NCBI RefSeq assembly: GCF_001305295.1
Contig: NZ_LJSI01000055.1
Coordinates: 62,001-126,000, forward strand
Reading direction: 5' to 3'
Length of the DNA stretch: 64,000 nt
Source of the DNA: Neptunomonas antarctica
GTDB lineage: Bacteria > Pseudomonadota > Gammaproteobacteria > Pseudomonadales > Balneatricaceae
Shown piece after piece: positions 9,251 to 19,170 of the stretch (its first letter is position 1; every line of letters starts with the position of its first letter). The notes under the pieces are model-generated. The model was not told where the DNA came from and did no database searches. It saw only the letters and a list, made by a program, of their open reading frames with translations. The position numbers and the translations under genes are program-made.

Positions 9251-11551
9251 TTAACTGGCGACCTTGAGCGCCCGTTGGCGTAAGGTTTTAGCGGCCGCTA
9301 CCATGTTCTGCAGGGCAGGAATCACCTCTTTCCACTGGCGGGTTTTTAAACCGCAGTCTGGGTTGATCCACAGACGTTCAGCCGGAATCCGTTCGGCGGC
9401 TTTTTCTATCAGTTCAACCATTTGAGCTTGTGTTGGAATATTCGGGGTATGAATATCGTATACGCCTGGCCCGATATCATTGGGGTAGTTGAAGTGATCA
9501 AAGACATCCAGCAATTCCATGTCGGAACGTGACGTCTCGATAGTGATGACATCGGCATCCATATCGGCAATGGCAGAGATAATATCGTTAAACTCTGAAT
9601 AGCACATATGGGTGTGAATCTGCGTCGCATCGCCCACACCGTTGGCGCTGATGCGGAAACTCTCAATCGCCCATGTTAAATAGTCCTGCCATTGAGACTG
9701 GCGTAGTGGCAGTCCTTCACGCAATGCGGCTTCATCGATCTGTATAATAGTAACGCCCGCCTTTTCCAGATCCTGAACTTCTTCGCGTATCGCCAAGGCC
9801 AGTTGATAGCAGGAGTCCGAACGCGGCTGATCATCGCGCACAAAAGACCAGTTGAGAATGGTAACCGGGCCGGTGAGCATTCCTTTCATCGGCTTTGTTG
9901 TTAATGATTGAGCGTATTGCGTCCAGTTTACGGTCATTGCTTTGGGACGGCTGATGTCACCAAACAGAATCGGCGGTTTAACACAGCGGGAACCGTAAGA
10001 CTGCACCCAACCGTATTGGCTGAAAGCATAGCCTTGCAGTTGCTCGCCAAAGTATTCAACCATGTCATTACGTTCAGCTTCACCATGCACCAACACATCC
10101 AGGCCGAGTGCTTCCTGCTCATCAACGGCGTATTTAATCTCTTGATGCATCAGCGATGTGTAGTCGACTTCACTGATCTCGGCTTTTTTAAATTGCAGGC
10201 GGGCCGCACGAATCCCGGCGGTTTGCGGGAAAGAACCAATCGTCGTGGTTGGGTATAAAGGTAAGTTGAATTTGTTCCTCTGAATAGCAGCGCGGTGCGG
10301 GTAATCGCTCTGACGCTGTCCCAGTTTTGCATCAATATTGGCAACGGCTTGCTGTACGCTGGGGTTGTTGACACGTGGTGATTGGCGACGGCTGTTGATG
10401 GCTTGCTGGTTGGCTTCCAGTGCAGCAGTAACGTGCTGTCGGCCTTGATTAAGCGCCGTTTGCAGCGTGCTTAGCTCTTCCAACTTCTGATGAGCGAAGG
10501 CTAACCATGATTTGATGTCGGGATCGAGATGTTCTTCTGAGCCTAAATCAACCGGCACATGAAGGAGCGAACAGGAGGGCGCAATCCATAAGCGATCCTG
10601 CAGTTGGCTGGCAATGGGCTCCAGCCAGTCGAGGGTCGCATTCAAATCTGTTTTCCAGATATTACGTCCATTGATAACACCTAATGAGACAATACTGCTG
10701 GCAGGTAAACTGTCGATCAGTGCTGTGGTTTCATCCTTCGCATTAATCGCATCCAGATGAATGCCGGCTACCGGCAGTTGGCTAATGAGTGGCAGGTTGT
10801 CTTGTAGTTGGCCAAAGTAAGTGGCTAGTAACAGCTTAACGGGGCTTTTTTGTAAAGACAGGTAGCTGCGTTGCAACGCATTTTTCCACTCTTGGTCTAG
10901 CTCTGTTACCAGAATGGGCTCATCAATCTGTACCCATTCAACTCCCGCGTTGGCCAGCTGGGCGAGCAATGCCTGATAAACCGGTAGTAAGCGATCGAGT
11001 AGCGCCAGTTTGTTGGACGCATCTTTTTCTTTACCGAGCCACAGGTAAGTGACAGGGCCAATAATCACCGGTTTCACCTTGGCGTTATGGCTCTGTGCTT
11101 CTGCGATTTGGCTCAGCAGCTTTTCCGGGTTAAGAGAGAAAGCCGTGTCGTTGGTGAATTCCGGCACAATGTAGTGATAGTTGGTATCAAACCATTTTGT
11201 CATCTCGCCTGCACTGATGCAGCTGCAGCCACTATCGTGAGCTGAACGACCCCGTGCGACGCGAAAGTAGGTATCCAGTTCGGTTGAATCGTTAGTGTGC
11301 GAATTGCTCGCTCGGGAGGGAATATTGCCCAGTAAAAAGCTCATATCCAGCACCTGATCATAGAAAGAAAAATCTCCGGCGGGCAGAAAATCCAGACTCG
11401 ATTGCTGTTGCCAGTGTTTTGAACGCAGCTGTTTACCCTGGGTTATCAGTTCTGACTGGTTGATCTCTCCGCGCCAGTATTTTTCCTGTGCAAACTTAAG
11501 TTCCCGCTGGGAGCCAATACGAGGGAAGCCCAGATTGTGTGTGATGGCCAT
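9251..11551 (-). CDS. metE: cobalamin-independent methionine synthase
   Basis: 766 aa, full length for MetE. It transfers the methyl group of 5-methyltetrahydropteroyl-triglutamate to homocysteine, the last step of methionine synthesis, in the cytoplasm. The N-terminus [23 protein letters not shown] is the folate-binding half signature; the C-terminal half carries the zinc ligands in [12 protein letters not shown] (His and Cys), the Glu in [12 protein letters not shown] and the Cys in [11 protein letters not shown]. Ribosome site AAAGGAAT precedes the ATG. Divergent from metR, its classical activator. Confidence 0.97.
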   Translation of the reverse strand: MAITHNLGFPRIGSQRELKFAQEKYWRGEINQSELITQGKQLRSKHWQQQSSLDFLPAGDFSFYDQVLDMSFLLGNIPSRASNSHTNDSTELDTYFRVARGRSAHDSGCSCISAGEMTKWFDTNYHYIVPEFTNDTAFSLNPEKLLSQIAEAQSHNAKVKPVIIGPVTYLWLGKEKDASNKLALLDRLLPVYQALLAQLANAGVEWVQIDEPILVTELDQEWKNALQRSYLSLQKSPVKLLLATYFGQLQDNLPLISQLPVAGIHLDAINAKDETTALIDSLPASSIVSLGVINGRNIWKTDLNATLDWLEPIASQLQDRLWIAPSCSLLHVPVDLGSEEHLDPDIKSWLAFAHQKLEELSTLQTALNQGRQHVTAALEANQQAINSRRQSPRVNNPSVQQAVANIDAKLGQRQSDYPHRAAIQRNKFNLPLYPTTTIGSFPQTAGIRAARLQFKKAEISEVDYTSLMHQEIKYAVDEQEALGLDVLVHGEAERNDMVEYFGEQLQGYAFSQYGWVQSYGSRCVKPPILFGDISRPKAMTVNWTQYAQSLTTKPMKGMLTGPVTILNWSFVRDDQPRSDSCYQLALAIREEVQDLEKAGVTIIQIDEAALREGLPLRQSQWQDYLTWAIESFRISANGVGDATQIHTHMCYSEFNDIISAIADMDADVITIETSRSDMELLDVFDHFNYPNDIGPGVYDIHTPNIPTQAQMVELIEKAAERIPAERLWINPDCGLKTRQWKEVIPALQNMVAAAKTLRQRALKVAS

Positions 11552-11682
11552 GATAATTATTCCTTTCTAATCAGTTACTTTAAGATATGTCGCTCATAGT
11601 AGAGATCGAAAGCAATAAAAAATAATGCTATTATTTTATCTATCTATAAATTCTATTCATGAGTCGAAGAGTAAGTAGGCAG
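11552..11682. promoter_or_regulatory. metE-metR divergent control region
   Basis: About 130 bases between the start of metE and the preferred start of metR. It contains an inverted repeat AAAATAAT-gct-ATTATTTT at 11619-11637, and TAAA-N5-TTCA at 11647-11659, one base off the enterobacterial MetR consensus TGAA-N5-TTCA. Either may be an operator; the assignment is tentative. Confidence 0.45.
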
Positions 11683-12576
11683 ATGCTGGAACGTAATCAT
11701 TTAGCAATTTTAAGAGCCGTAGATCAGCAAGGCTCATTGACGGCCGCTGCCGATTTACTTTGTCTGACACAGCCTGCGTTGAGTCACAGTATTAAAAAAC
11801 TGGAACAGAGGTTGGGTACACCACTTTGGCAAAAAGAAGGCCGTCAGATCCGCTTAACGCAGGCGGGTTTGTACCTGTTACGGCTGGCGGAACGTATCTT
11901 GCCGCAGCTGGAATTAGCCGAAGAGGTAGTGTGTGAAATCGCCAGCGGGCAACGCGGAACATTACGCATCGGTATGGAGTGCCACCCTTGTTATCAATGG
12001 CTATTGAAGGTTGTAAGCCCGTATCTTGTCGCGTGGCCTGATGTGGATGTCGACGTTAAGCAGCGCTTTCAGTTTGGCGGTATCGGCGCTTTATACGCGT
12101 ATGAAATTGATTTACTGGTAACGCCGGATCCGCTGTTGCGTTCAGGGCTGAGTTTTGAGCCGGTATTTGATTACGAGCAGGTGCTGGTGGTGGGAAATGA
12201 GCACCCGCTTGCTCAGGAAGTGGCTATTAGCCCGGAACAACTATTATCAGAAACACTGATTACCTATCCGGTTGAGCTGGAGCGACTGGATATTTTCAGT
12301 CAGTTTTTACATCCGGCCAACTGTAGTCCGAAGAAGCATAAAACCATCGAAACCACTGATATTATGCTACAAATGGTAGCGGCAGGAAGGGGCGTGGCGG
12401 CGTTGCCGGGCTGGCTGGTGGCGGAGTATCAAAGCCGTATGCCGGTTACCTCGGTGCGTTTAGGCGCGGGGATGCAAAAGCAGATCTTTCTTGGACAGCG
12501 TTCAACTGACCCGAAAACAGATTACCTGACTGCGTTTATTGAACTGGCGAAAAAACAGTCTGAATCGCCCATATGA
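11683..12576 (+). CDS. metR: LysR-type regulator of methionine synthesis
   Basis: About 297 aa from the ATG at 11683 (MLERNHLAILRAV), which matches the usual MetR opening; the ATG at 11659 has no ribosome site. The N-terminal winged helix-turn-helix (SLTAAADLLCLTQPALSHSI) is followed by a LysR effector domain with IGMECHPCYQWL, the motif found in MetR where homocysteine is the co-effector. Divergence from metE confirms the call. It should activate metE and probably repress itself. Confidence 0.93.
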   Translation: MLERNHLAILRAVDQQGSLTAAADLLCLTQPALSHSIKKLEQRLGTPLWQKEGRQIRLTQAGLYLLRLAERILPQLELAEEVVCEIASGQRGTLRIGMECHPCYQWLLKVVSPYLVAWPDVDVDVKQRFQFGGIGALYAYEIDLLVTPDPLLRSGLSFEPVFDYEQVLVVGNEHPLAQEVAISPEQLLSETLITYPVELERLDIFSQFLHPANCSPKKHKTIETTDIMLQMVAAGRGVAALPGWLVAEYQSRMPVTSVRLGAGMQKQIFLGQRSTDPKTDYLTAFIELAKKQSESPI

Positions 12577-12719
12577 TAAGTGTCAATTATTCGTTGTAGA
12601 TAAAAATGGACGAATTTTATTCGGTTATGGTAATAGCGATATTTATTGATGAAGTTCGCTTAACTAGCCGCTATCATCAGCATAATATTGATTATAAATA
12701 ATAAGAACCAGGCTGCTTT

Positions 12720-13214
12720 ATGACTCTTGATCGTATCAATCGAAAGATTCTTTCGGTGCTTCAGCAAAACGCACGCATCACCAATCAAGCCCTGGCAGAC
12801 AAGGTGAGCTTATCTCCCAGCTCCTGCCTTAACCGTGTTAAAAAATTGGAAGAGGAGGGTTTGATTGACGCTTATATGGCGGTCTTGGATCTGCCTTCAC
12901 TGTGCCGCAGCGTAACCGTTATTGCGACAGTCAGCTTAAAAGACCAAAGCACAGAAGCCTTTAAACTGTTCAGCAAAGCCGCTGATGAGATACCAGAGGT
13001 AGTGGAGTGTTATACAGTGAGCGGTGCATTTGATTTCTTTTTGCGCATAATCGCCCCCGATATGCAGCGTTATAATGCCATTAACGATCGGTTACTGGAT
13101 CTGTTAGCGGGGCAGGTGAATATCAGCAGTCATGTCGTACTGGAAACGGGTAAACCTTTTCGGGGCTATCCGTTGGAACAATTACTGGATGAAATAAAGC
13201 CGGCTAAGAAATAA
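12720..13214 (+). CDS. Lrp/AsnC-family transcription regulator
   Basis: 164 aa. N-terminal AsnC helix-turn-helix (LDRINRKILSVLQQNARITNQALADKVSLSPSSCLNRVKKLEEEGLI) and C-terminal RAM ligand-binding domain (about 65-150). It converges on the M20D amidohydrolase of the ABC-transporter/aminotransferase cluster and is a likely local amino-acid-responsive regulator of it (inference). A decayed copy of part of this gene lies at 26742-26835. Regulators of this subfamily occur in ectoine-degradation clusters (DoeX), but no ectoine hydrolase is present here. Confidence 0.88.
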   Translation: MTLDRINRKILSVLQQNARITNQALADKVSLSPSSCLNRVKKLEEEGLIDAYMAVLDLPSLCRSVTVIATVSLKDQSTEAFKLFSKAADEIPEVVECYTVSGAFDFFLRIIAPDMQRYNAINDRLLDLLAGQVNISSHVVLETGKPFRGYPLEQLLDEIKPAKK

Positions 13215-13221
13215 CCGGCTT
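13197..13221 (+). terminator. hairpin over the stop codon of the Lrp-type gene
   Basis: AAGCCGG / CCGGCTT stem with an 11-base loop containing the TAA stop. There is no clear T-run after it, so termination strength is uncertain. Confidence 0.4.
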
Positions 13222-13336
13222 GATCCAAAGTCTCCTTCTAATGCGCCTGGGTAAACCCAATTGGCATTTGATAATCCTGAAAGGATGCTCATTCTTATCA
13301 GAATAATGTCCTTCTTGTGCTCAATGCCCGACAACA

Positions 13337-14494
13337 TTAGCCGTCTTCAAAACCAAGGGTTTTATCGATAATTTCTAGTAGTAACTCAGCACCAACAGCC
13401 AATAACTCATCTGGAAAATCGTAGTCTGGATTGTGCAGCTGGGGTTGGTGTATGCCAGCACCTAAAAATAACATCGTTGCATTAGCACCATCTAAACCAA
13501 TATGGCCAAAATCTTCGGACCATTTCATAGGATTCTGCATTTCATGGATGTTTAGTTTTCTCGCACCCGCCGCATTTCTGGCAATGCTGGTAGCATCTGA
13601 ACTATTCGTTGATGCCGGAAACACATCATGCCAGAAAACCTCAATTTCAAGCGGTGACTTTATAGCGTCAAGCATCCGCTGTACTTTCGTAATCATGTCA
13701 TCCATGCGTTCATTTGTTTTACTGCGTAATGTTACGCGTAATTCACCTTCGCCAGGCGCTACCCCAAAGGTGGGCATGCCTAAGCGGGCATGTGTTAGGG
13801 TGCTTAGACTGAAATCCGGATCAGAAATGCTACCCGACCCCAGCTTAGGTATTGCTAACATTAATTCAGCCATGACTGATCCAGGTGAAATTCCGTCTTC
13901 CGGAGCCGCTGCGTGAGAACTTTTGCCATGAAAAATAATTTGCATACCACACGATGCACACGTAGCAGGCCCGGTATGCAAACCGATTTCTGCTAAAGGC
14001 CTTCCCGGAACATTGTGATAAGCAAATGCATAATCGGGACGGATTTCTGGCCATCTGGGGTCATTAATAACAGCCTTCGCGCCAAAGCCCGTTTCCTCAG
14101 CCGGCTGAAATAACAGAATTACACGGCCATGCCTGGGTCTGACCACTAAGCCCAGTGCCACACCTAACACAATACACATGTGCCCATCGTGGCCACATAA
14201 ATGACCTTTCCCTTCAACTTCAGAGCAATACGACAGCGTAGACTTTTCAGCGATAGGTAGCGCGTCTAACTCGCATCGAAACAATATCGTCGGTCCTGGC
14301 TCTTTGCCACAGAAAGCTGCCGCAACTCCATAGCCACCTAAATTTTCCCAGACCTGATCTGCTCCGGCTTGTGTCAGTTCCCTCACTATTTTCGCTGCAG
14401 TGTGCATTTCTTCACCAGAAATTTCAGGCTGCTGGTGCAAAGACTGTCGAACCTTCGTAAGGTAGGTAATATTTTCTGCTGATAGTGTTCTCAT
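13337..14494 (-). CDS. M20D-family metallo-amidohydrolase (N-acyl amino acid deacylase type)
   Basis: 385 aa. Metal-site motifs of the M20D / hippurate-hydrolase family: GHLCGHDGHM (Cys and His ligands), FQPAEETGFGA (catalytic Glu and ligand), FAYHNVPG, and a late His in GAGIHQPQLHNPDYDF; the lid domain lies between. The family cleaves N-acyl groups from amino acids or conjugates in the cytoplasm. It sits 42 bases downstream of an amino-acid ABC transporter on the same strand, with a class III aminotransferase beyond, so it probably deacylates an imported N-acyl amino acid or amine. DoeB2-like N-acetyldiaminobutyrate deacetylase is one alternative. Substrate not established. Confidence 0.85.
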   Translation of the reverse strand: MRTLSAENITYLTKVRQSLHQQPEISGEEMHTAAKIVRELTQAGADQVWENLGGYGVAAAFCGKEPGPTILFRCELDALPIAEKSTLSYCSEVEGKGHLCGHDGHMCIVLGVALGLVVRPRHGRVILLFQPAEETGFGAKAVINDPRWPEIRPDYAFAYHNVPGRPLAEIGLHTGPATCASCGMQIIFHGKSSHAAAPEDGISPGSVMAELMLAIPKLGSGSISDPDFSLSTLTHARLGMPTFGVAPGEGELRVTLRSKTNERMDDMITKVQRMLDAIKSPLEIEVFWHDVFPASTNSSDATSIARNAAGARKLNIHEMQNPMKWSEDFGHIGLDGANATMLFLGAGIHQPQLHNPDYDFPDELLAVGAELLLEIIDKTLGFEDG

Positions 14495-14536
14495 ATGCTT
14501 ACAGCCCCTACACTGTGGCGATTTATATGGGTTGCA

Positions 14537-15325
14537 TCATCCCTGCAAATGTTTCTTCAGGAAGTTTCTGGTGCGCTCCTGATCAGGGTTACTGAACAGT
14601 TTCTGTGGAGCGCATTCTTCAACAACGACCCCGCCGTCCATAAACATGGCCCAGTCCGATACATCGCGTGCAAATCCCATTTCGTGTGTCACGATCAACA
14701 TGGTCATATGTTCTTCTGCCAGGCTGCGCATTACCAGATTAACTTCTTCGACAAGCTCCGGATCCAAGGCTGAAGTTGCCTCATCAAATAGCATCACCTT
14801 AGGCTTCATTGCCAACGCCCGGGCAATGGCCACTCGTTGCTTCTGCCCACCCGATAACCAGTTAGGAAACACATCAGCTTTCTCTGCAAGGCCAACCCGG
14901 TTAAGCAATTCCATGCCCCATTCACGGGCCGCTTTTGCTTCCATGCCTTTTAGCTTGCGGGGTGCCAGGGTGACATTGTCAATTGTGGATAGATGGGGAA
15001 AGAGATTAAAGTGTTGAAACACCATCCCCATGTTCTGGCGGATGTGGTTAATGTGTCGTTCAAATGCCAGGCCTTTCAAATCCGGCCGGTTCACCTGTAC
15101 TCCTTCGAGAAATATTGAACCTTTTTCAATCACCTCGAGGTGGTTTACCGAGCGTAGCAGGGTGCTTTTACCAGAGCCGGAAGGACCAATAATAGAAATA
15201 ATCTTTCCGCGATTAACCGTCAGGTTAATGCCTTTTAAAACTTCCAGGTCGCCAAAACGTTTGTATACATCACGGATTTCGACCATCGGCGTGTCTGGAG
15301 TGTCGGTTTGATTTTCAGTGCTCAT
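14537..15325 (-). CDS. polar amino-acid ABC transporter, ATPase subunit
   Basis: 262 aa. Walker [10 protein letters not shown], signature [15 protein letters not shown], Walker [15 protein letters not shown] and the H-loop His in IVTHE: a complete GlnQ/HisP-type ATPase. Last of four transporter genes read right to left (binding protein, two permeases, ATPase), with a 34-base gap to the second permease. It powers uptake of an amino acid or a close derivative. Confidence 0.93.
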   Translation of the reverse strand: MSTENQTDTPDTPMVEIRDVYKRFGDLEVLKGINLTVNRGKIISIIGPSGSGKSTLLRSVNHLEVIEKGSIFLEGVQVNRPDLKGLAFERHINHIRQNMGMVFQHFNLFPHLSTIDNVTLAPRKLKGMEAKAAREWGMELLNRVGLAEKADVFPNWLSGGQKQRVAIARALAMKPKVMLFDEATSALDPELVEEVNLVMRSLAEEHMTMLIVTHEMGFARDVSDWAMFMDGGVVVEECAPQKLFSNPDQERTRNFLKKHLQG

Positions 15326-15359
15326 TTATTCTTCAACCCTTTTTGTAATCGGTTATGGT

Positions 15360-16013
15360 TTAGCGACGATAAGCCGTCATCCGCTCCAGCCAAGCCTGGC
15401 CGAGCTCCATAAAAATGTTGACCACGTAATACATCACGGCGATAACGATGAAGAACTCAAATGGCCGGAATGTAACACTGATTGCATACTGGGAGGCATA
15501 CACCAGTTCAGCCACACCAATGGCGGATAAGACTGACGTATCTTTCACCATCAAAATCATATTATTGCCAAGTTGCGGGATCGAACGAATTAAAGCCTGT
15601 GGCACAATGATGTAGAAAATGGTGGCGATATGTCCAAAGCCGAGGGATCGTGACGCTTCATACTGACCACCGGAGACTGCCTTGATGGTGGCAATGAAAA
15701 TGTCGGCATTGTAAGCCATGTAGTGAAAACCAAGCCCAAGGATACCAACGAGTATCGCCGGAATCAGAATCCATTCGCCGAGGCCAAAATACAAAAAATA
15801 GAGTTGCAGCAACAGCGGCGTCGTCATGAATAGCCAGATAAAAAAGCGCAATGGCCAGCTGACAACCTTATTGACATAAACGGAGATCACCGCTACCAGA
15901 AGTCCACCCACAATAGACATAAATGCAACGACGAGTGCCACGAGAAGACCCACACCAAGGCCTTGCAACAAGGTGGGAAAGTAGGTTATTACCGGAGTGA
16001 AATCAAATTCCAT
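15360..16013 (-). CDS. polar amino-acid ABC transporter, permease subunit 2
   Basis: 217 aa, hydrophobic, with the binding-protein-dependent permease EAA-like loop YEASRSLGFGHIATIFYIIVPQA and about five membrane spans; HisM/GlnP family. It starts 12 bases after the preceding permease, so the two are translated together and form a heterodimeric inner-membrane channel. Confidence 0.92.
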   Translation of the reverse strand: MEFDFTPVITYFPTLLQGLGVGLLVALVVAFMSIVGGLLVAVISVYVNKVVSWPLRFFIWLFMTTPLLLQLYFLYFGLGEWILIPAILVGILGLGFHYMAYNADIFIATIKAVSGGQYEASRSLGFGHIATIFYIIVPQALIRSIPQLGNNMILMVKDTSVLSAIGVAELVYASQYAISVTFRPFEFFIVIAVMYYVVNIFMELGQAWLERMTAYRR

Positions 16014-16025
16014 CTCTGTGACCTC

Positions 16026-16682
16026 CTATAAGGTTGTGTAGCGCATCGCGCGACGATAGGCTAATTCGATAATGCCCATCACTGCGTAGACTATGATGAT
16101 GTATATCAACGCCGTGAGGGTGAAAATTTCCAGCGGCTTGTACGTCGATCCAATCAAGCGCTGCGCCTGATAAGTCAACTCAACCACCGATATGATGGAA
16201 ACCAGTGAGGAGTTTTTCACCACGACAATGGCCAACACCCCAACAGAACGAATCATCAGTGCTGCGGCTTGTGGCAACACGATAGACACCAACGTTTGTG
16301 CTCTGCCAAAACCCAGTGACCTCGCGGCTTCCGCCTGACCACTATCCACAGACTCGATGGAGCCGCGAATCGCTTCACTCATATAGGCGCCAATATTGAA
16401 AGCACCGACGAAGACACCACAGGTTATGGGGTCAAGCCTGAAGCCAATGCTGGGGCCACCATAAAACACCAACAACAACTGGACGAAATAGGGTGTGCCG
16501 CGAATCACGCTGATATAACCACGGGCAAACCAACGGATAGGTGCAAAGCGAAAGGACTGCAAGAACACCAGTCCACAAGCGACAAAGAATCCAAAGAACA
16601 GTGAACGGACAGAGATATCGATCGTGATCCAGGCCGCCTTGATCAACAGGGGCGAGATCTCGACCATCAAATTGAAATCCAT
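16026..16682 (-). CDS. polar amino-acid ABC transporter, permease subunit 1
   Basis: 218 aa with the EAA-type loop AEAARSLGFGRAQTLVSIVLPQA and membrane helices typical of the HisQ/GlnP group. Paralogous to the next gene. A hairpin lies between it and the upstream binding-protein gene. Confidence 0.92.
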   Translation of the reverse strand: MDFNLMVEISPLLIKAAWITIDISVRSLFFGFFVACGLVFLQSFRFAPIRWFARGYISVIRGTPYFVQLLLVFYGGPSIGFRLDPITCGVFVGAFNIGAYMSEAIRGSIESVDSGQAEAARSLGFGRAQTLVSIVLPQAAALMIRSVGVLAIVVVKNSSLVSIISVVELTYQAQRLIGSTYKPLEIFTLTALIYIIIVYAVMGIIELAYRRAMRYTTL

Positions 16683-16806
16683 GGTCTTACCTTTTTATTT
16701 TGTCAGTGATACAAGGTTCGAATGTCGATAACCAGTGACGCATAGTGTATTAGCTACCGCGAACAAGTGCCGCGTGATGTGCGCCAACGTTCAAAAGTGT
16801 TGACCA

Positions 16807-16849
16807 AAGGGGGAGACCTAAAGCATTGGCTGCAATTATCTCACCCCTT
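16807..16849 (-). terminator. hairpin after the binding-protein gene
   Basis: Long inverted repeat AAGGGGGAGA / TCTCACCCCTT, one unpaired base, immediately after the binding-protein stop codon at 16858 and without a T-run. In ABC operons such hairpins often stabilise or partly terminate the binding-protein message, giving more binding protein than permease (inference). Confidence 0.5.
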
Positions 16850-16857
16850 GTTCACCT

Positions 16858-17652
16858 TTACTCGATGTTGGCACCTTCGCCAATCCACTTGTCGACAATG
16901 GCCTGGTAAGTACCATCAGCCTTGATTTCTGCCAGGGCAACATTCAGCGCCGCAAGCAATTCAGGCTGGTTCTTTTGAATGGAAATGGCAGCAGGGAAGC
17001 GCGGTAAGTCACCGACGTCTATCATCTTGATCTTGGTATCATTTTCCCGAATGGCAACCATCACAGGAACGTCATCAGCGATCATGATATCAATGCGGCC
17101 AGTGGTCAGGCCATTCATCATGTCAGGCAATCCCTGGAAAGTCTGATTACTCCAATTGCCATCGGCGTTTTCCACCGCCCACTGGTTCCCGGTTTCACCC
17201 AGAGTAGAACCGACACGCTTGCCAGCAAAGTCATCCATGCTATTGACATCGTTGGTACTGTCTTGCACCCATACTGCCAAACCTGCGCTGTAGTAGGAGT
17301 CGGTAAAAGTAACCGCCTGGCGACGTTCTTCAGTGTCGCTCATGCTACAGATGCAGGCATCAAAACGGCCGCCGACCATGGCGGCGATGATGCCGTTCCA
17401 AGGGGACGACTGTACGTTAACTTTCACACCCATTTTTTCAGCCAGAGCCTCGGCAATATCAACATCAAAACCGACCAGGTTGCCCTGGGTGTCGACAAAA
17501 CTGAAGGGAGGATATGCGCCGGAATTGACTACCTGAAGCACATCATCACGAATTTCATTCAGATCACGCGCTTGCACCGGCATAGCCACTGCACTTGCAA
17601 TGACTGCGGCAGCCGCCAGAGTTTGAGTTAATTTTTTAGTAAATGCCTTCAT
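16858..17652 (-). CDS. amino-acid ABC transporter periplasmic binding protein
   Basis: About 264 aa from the ATG at 17652 (MKAFTKKLTQTLAAAAVIASAVAMPVQA, a clear signal peptide; AGGAAT ribosome site). The frame runs 17 codons further up without support. SBP family 3: PPFSFVDTQGNLVGFDVDIAEALAEKMG and DACICSMSDTEERRQAVTFTDSYY are the amino-acid-receptor signatures. First gene of the transporter set; its ligand probably carries an alpha-amino or amide group, but the exact ligand is unknown. Confidence 0.92.
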   Translation of the reverse strand: MKAFTKKLTQTLAAAAVIASAVAMPVQARDLNEIRDDVLQVVNSGAYPPFSFVDTQGNLVGFDVDIAEALAEKMGVKVNVQSSPWNGIIAAMVGGRFDACICSMSDTEERRQAVTFTDSYYSAGLAVWVQDSTNDVNSMDDFAGKRVGSTLGETGNQWAVENADGNWSNQTFQGLPDMMNGLTTGRIDIMIADDVPVMVAIRENDTKIKMIDVGDLPRFPAAISIQKNQPELLAALNVALAEIKADGTYQAIVDKWIGEGANIE

Positions 17653-17829
17653 ATTGTTATTCCTATTCAGCTTACTTTTAAAGCAATGCACACTATGATG
17701 CATTGCAACTTTAAAAACTGGTTAATGACCGAACCTATTGAGCCAGGTTTGATCGTTATCATCTATCTTGATTATTTATAATTCTAATGATTACTTTGCT
17801 TGTTAAGCACTTTCCAGAATACGGTTTTT

Positions 17830-19170
17830 TTATGAGCAGGCCTCCCGCTCCAGCACTATCTGCCCGAACGCAGCCAGACTTTCGTCCAGCAGGGTAATTA
17901 TCTCGTCAATATCCGCAACGGTTACCGTCAAGGGTGGGGTAATCAACACGTGATCTCCTGCCAGGCCATTTAAACAGCGCCTCGGGTAAATAAGCAGGCC
18001 ACGGTCTTTGGCTAGAGAGGTGATTTTGGCGAAGGCATTAAACGCTGCAGGGTAAGGTTCTTTGGTAGTCTTGTCTCGTACCAGCTCTACCCCTTGCAAC
18101 AAGCCGATGCCGCGTACATTACCAATGCAGTCATACTTCAGAGCCAGCTGTTCAAGTTGCTGGCGAAGATAGCTACCCTGTTTTAAAGAATTACTGACTA
18201 GCTGCTCGGATTCCATTACATCAATAACAGCAAGGCCGGTGGCACAGGCCAAGGGGTTACCGGCGTAAGTATGGCCGTGCATGAAACCGCCACTGCGGCC
18301 CACGACATCCACCAACTCCTTACGGGCCATCATGGCTGCTATGGGGTAATAGCCAGAACCGAGGCCTTTGGCCAACGCCAGAATATCGGGCACTACGCCG
18401 AAATGCTGATAAGCAAACCATGCGCCGGTGCGACCCATACCACTGAGCACTTCGTCCATAATCAATAGGCAGCCGTAGCGGTCACACAACGCCCGCAACC
18501 CTTCCATATAGCGTTTGGTGACTATGCGTCCACCGGTGCTGGCACCACCGACCGGCTCGAGGACAACGGCTGCAATTGTCTCCGCACCCGCTGCCAGAAT
18601 GGCTTTTTCGGTCTGTTCCAGCACAGATGTAATGTGTTCTTCAATGCTGGTTTCCTTGTAACGGTACAAGTCTGGTGAGGGTACTTTGACCGAGCCAATA
18701 GTGATCGAGCGATACGGTGCCTCAAGCGGTTCGTATCCGGTCAATCCTAGCGCTCCCATGGTGCTGCCATGATACGAAGGACGCAGCGATACAAACTTGC
18801 AACGCTCTGGCTGTTCTTTGGCAACAAAATACTGGACCGCCAGCTTGATGGCACTCTCGACTGCTTCTGAACCACTGCCAACAAAGAATACTTTATCTAG
18901 GTCACCGTCGGTCAGGTCGACCAGCCGATCTGCCAGGTCCAACGCTACCTGGCTTTCGAATTGAGTACGATAGCTGAAAGCAATCTTATCGAGTTGCTCC
19001 GCCATAGCACGTTTTACAGTGGGGTGATTGTGTCCAATATTACAGGTGATGGCACCTGAACAGCCATCAATGTATCGACGCCCTTTAGTATCCCAGATAT
19101 AAATTCCATCGGCATGGCTAACAACCGGCATGTCATCACTGGTCAAGTAAAATAAAGCATTGTTAGACAT
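17830..19170 (-). CDS. class III PLP-dependent aminotransferase
   Basis: About 446 aa. The ATG at 19170 (MSNNALFYLTSDDMPVV) is the natural family start; the track to 19215 adds 15 unlikely residues. The PLP lysine is in ILALAKGLGSGYYPIAA; DEVLSGMGRTG and GSGSEAVESAIKLA are the cofactor-binding motifs. The family transfers an omega- or gamma-amino group to pyruvate or 2-oxoglutarate. Placed just upstream of the ABC transporter genes on the same strand, it is likely the catabolic enzyme for the imported compound; a diaminobutyrate or other diamine substrate would be typical but is not shown. Confidence 0.88.
   Translation of the reverse strand: MSNNALFYLTSDDMPVVSHADGIYIWDTKGRRYIDGCSGAITCNIGHNHPTVKRAMAEQLDKIAFSYRTQFESQVALDLADRLVDLTDGDLDKVFFVGSGSEAVESAIKLAVQYFVAKEQPERCKFVSLRPSYHGSTMGALGLTGYEPLEAPYRSITIGSVKVPSPDLYRYKETSIEEHITSVLEQTEKAILAAGAETIAAVVLEPVGGASTGGRIVTKRYMEGLRALCDRYGCLLIMDEVLSGMGRTGAWFAYQHFGVVPDILALAKGLGSGYYPIAAMMARKELVDVVGRSGGFMHGHTYAGNPLACATGLAVIDVMESEQLVSNSLKQGSYLRQQLEQLALKYDCIGNVRGIGLLQGVELVRDKTTKEPYPAAFNAFAKITSLAKDRGLLIYPRRCLNGLAGDHVLITPPLTVTVADIDEIITLLDESLAAFGQIVLEREACS

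Noticed and set aside
12720-19170. Assignment of the region as a complete ectoine-degradation (doe) cluster
   Set aside because: No ectoine hydrolase (DoeA) or aspartate-semialdehyde dehydrogenase (DoeC) is present; only generic family resemblance to some parts.
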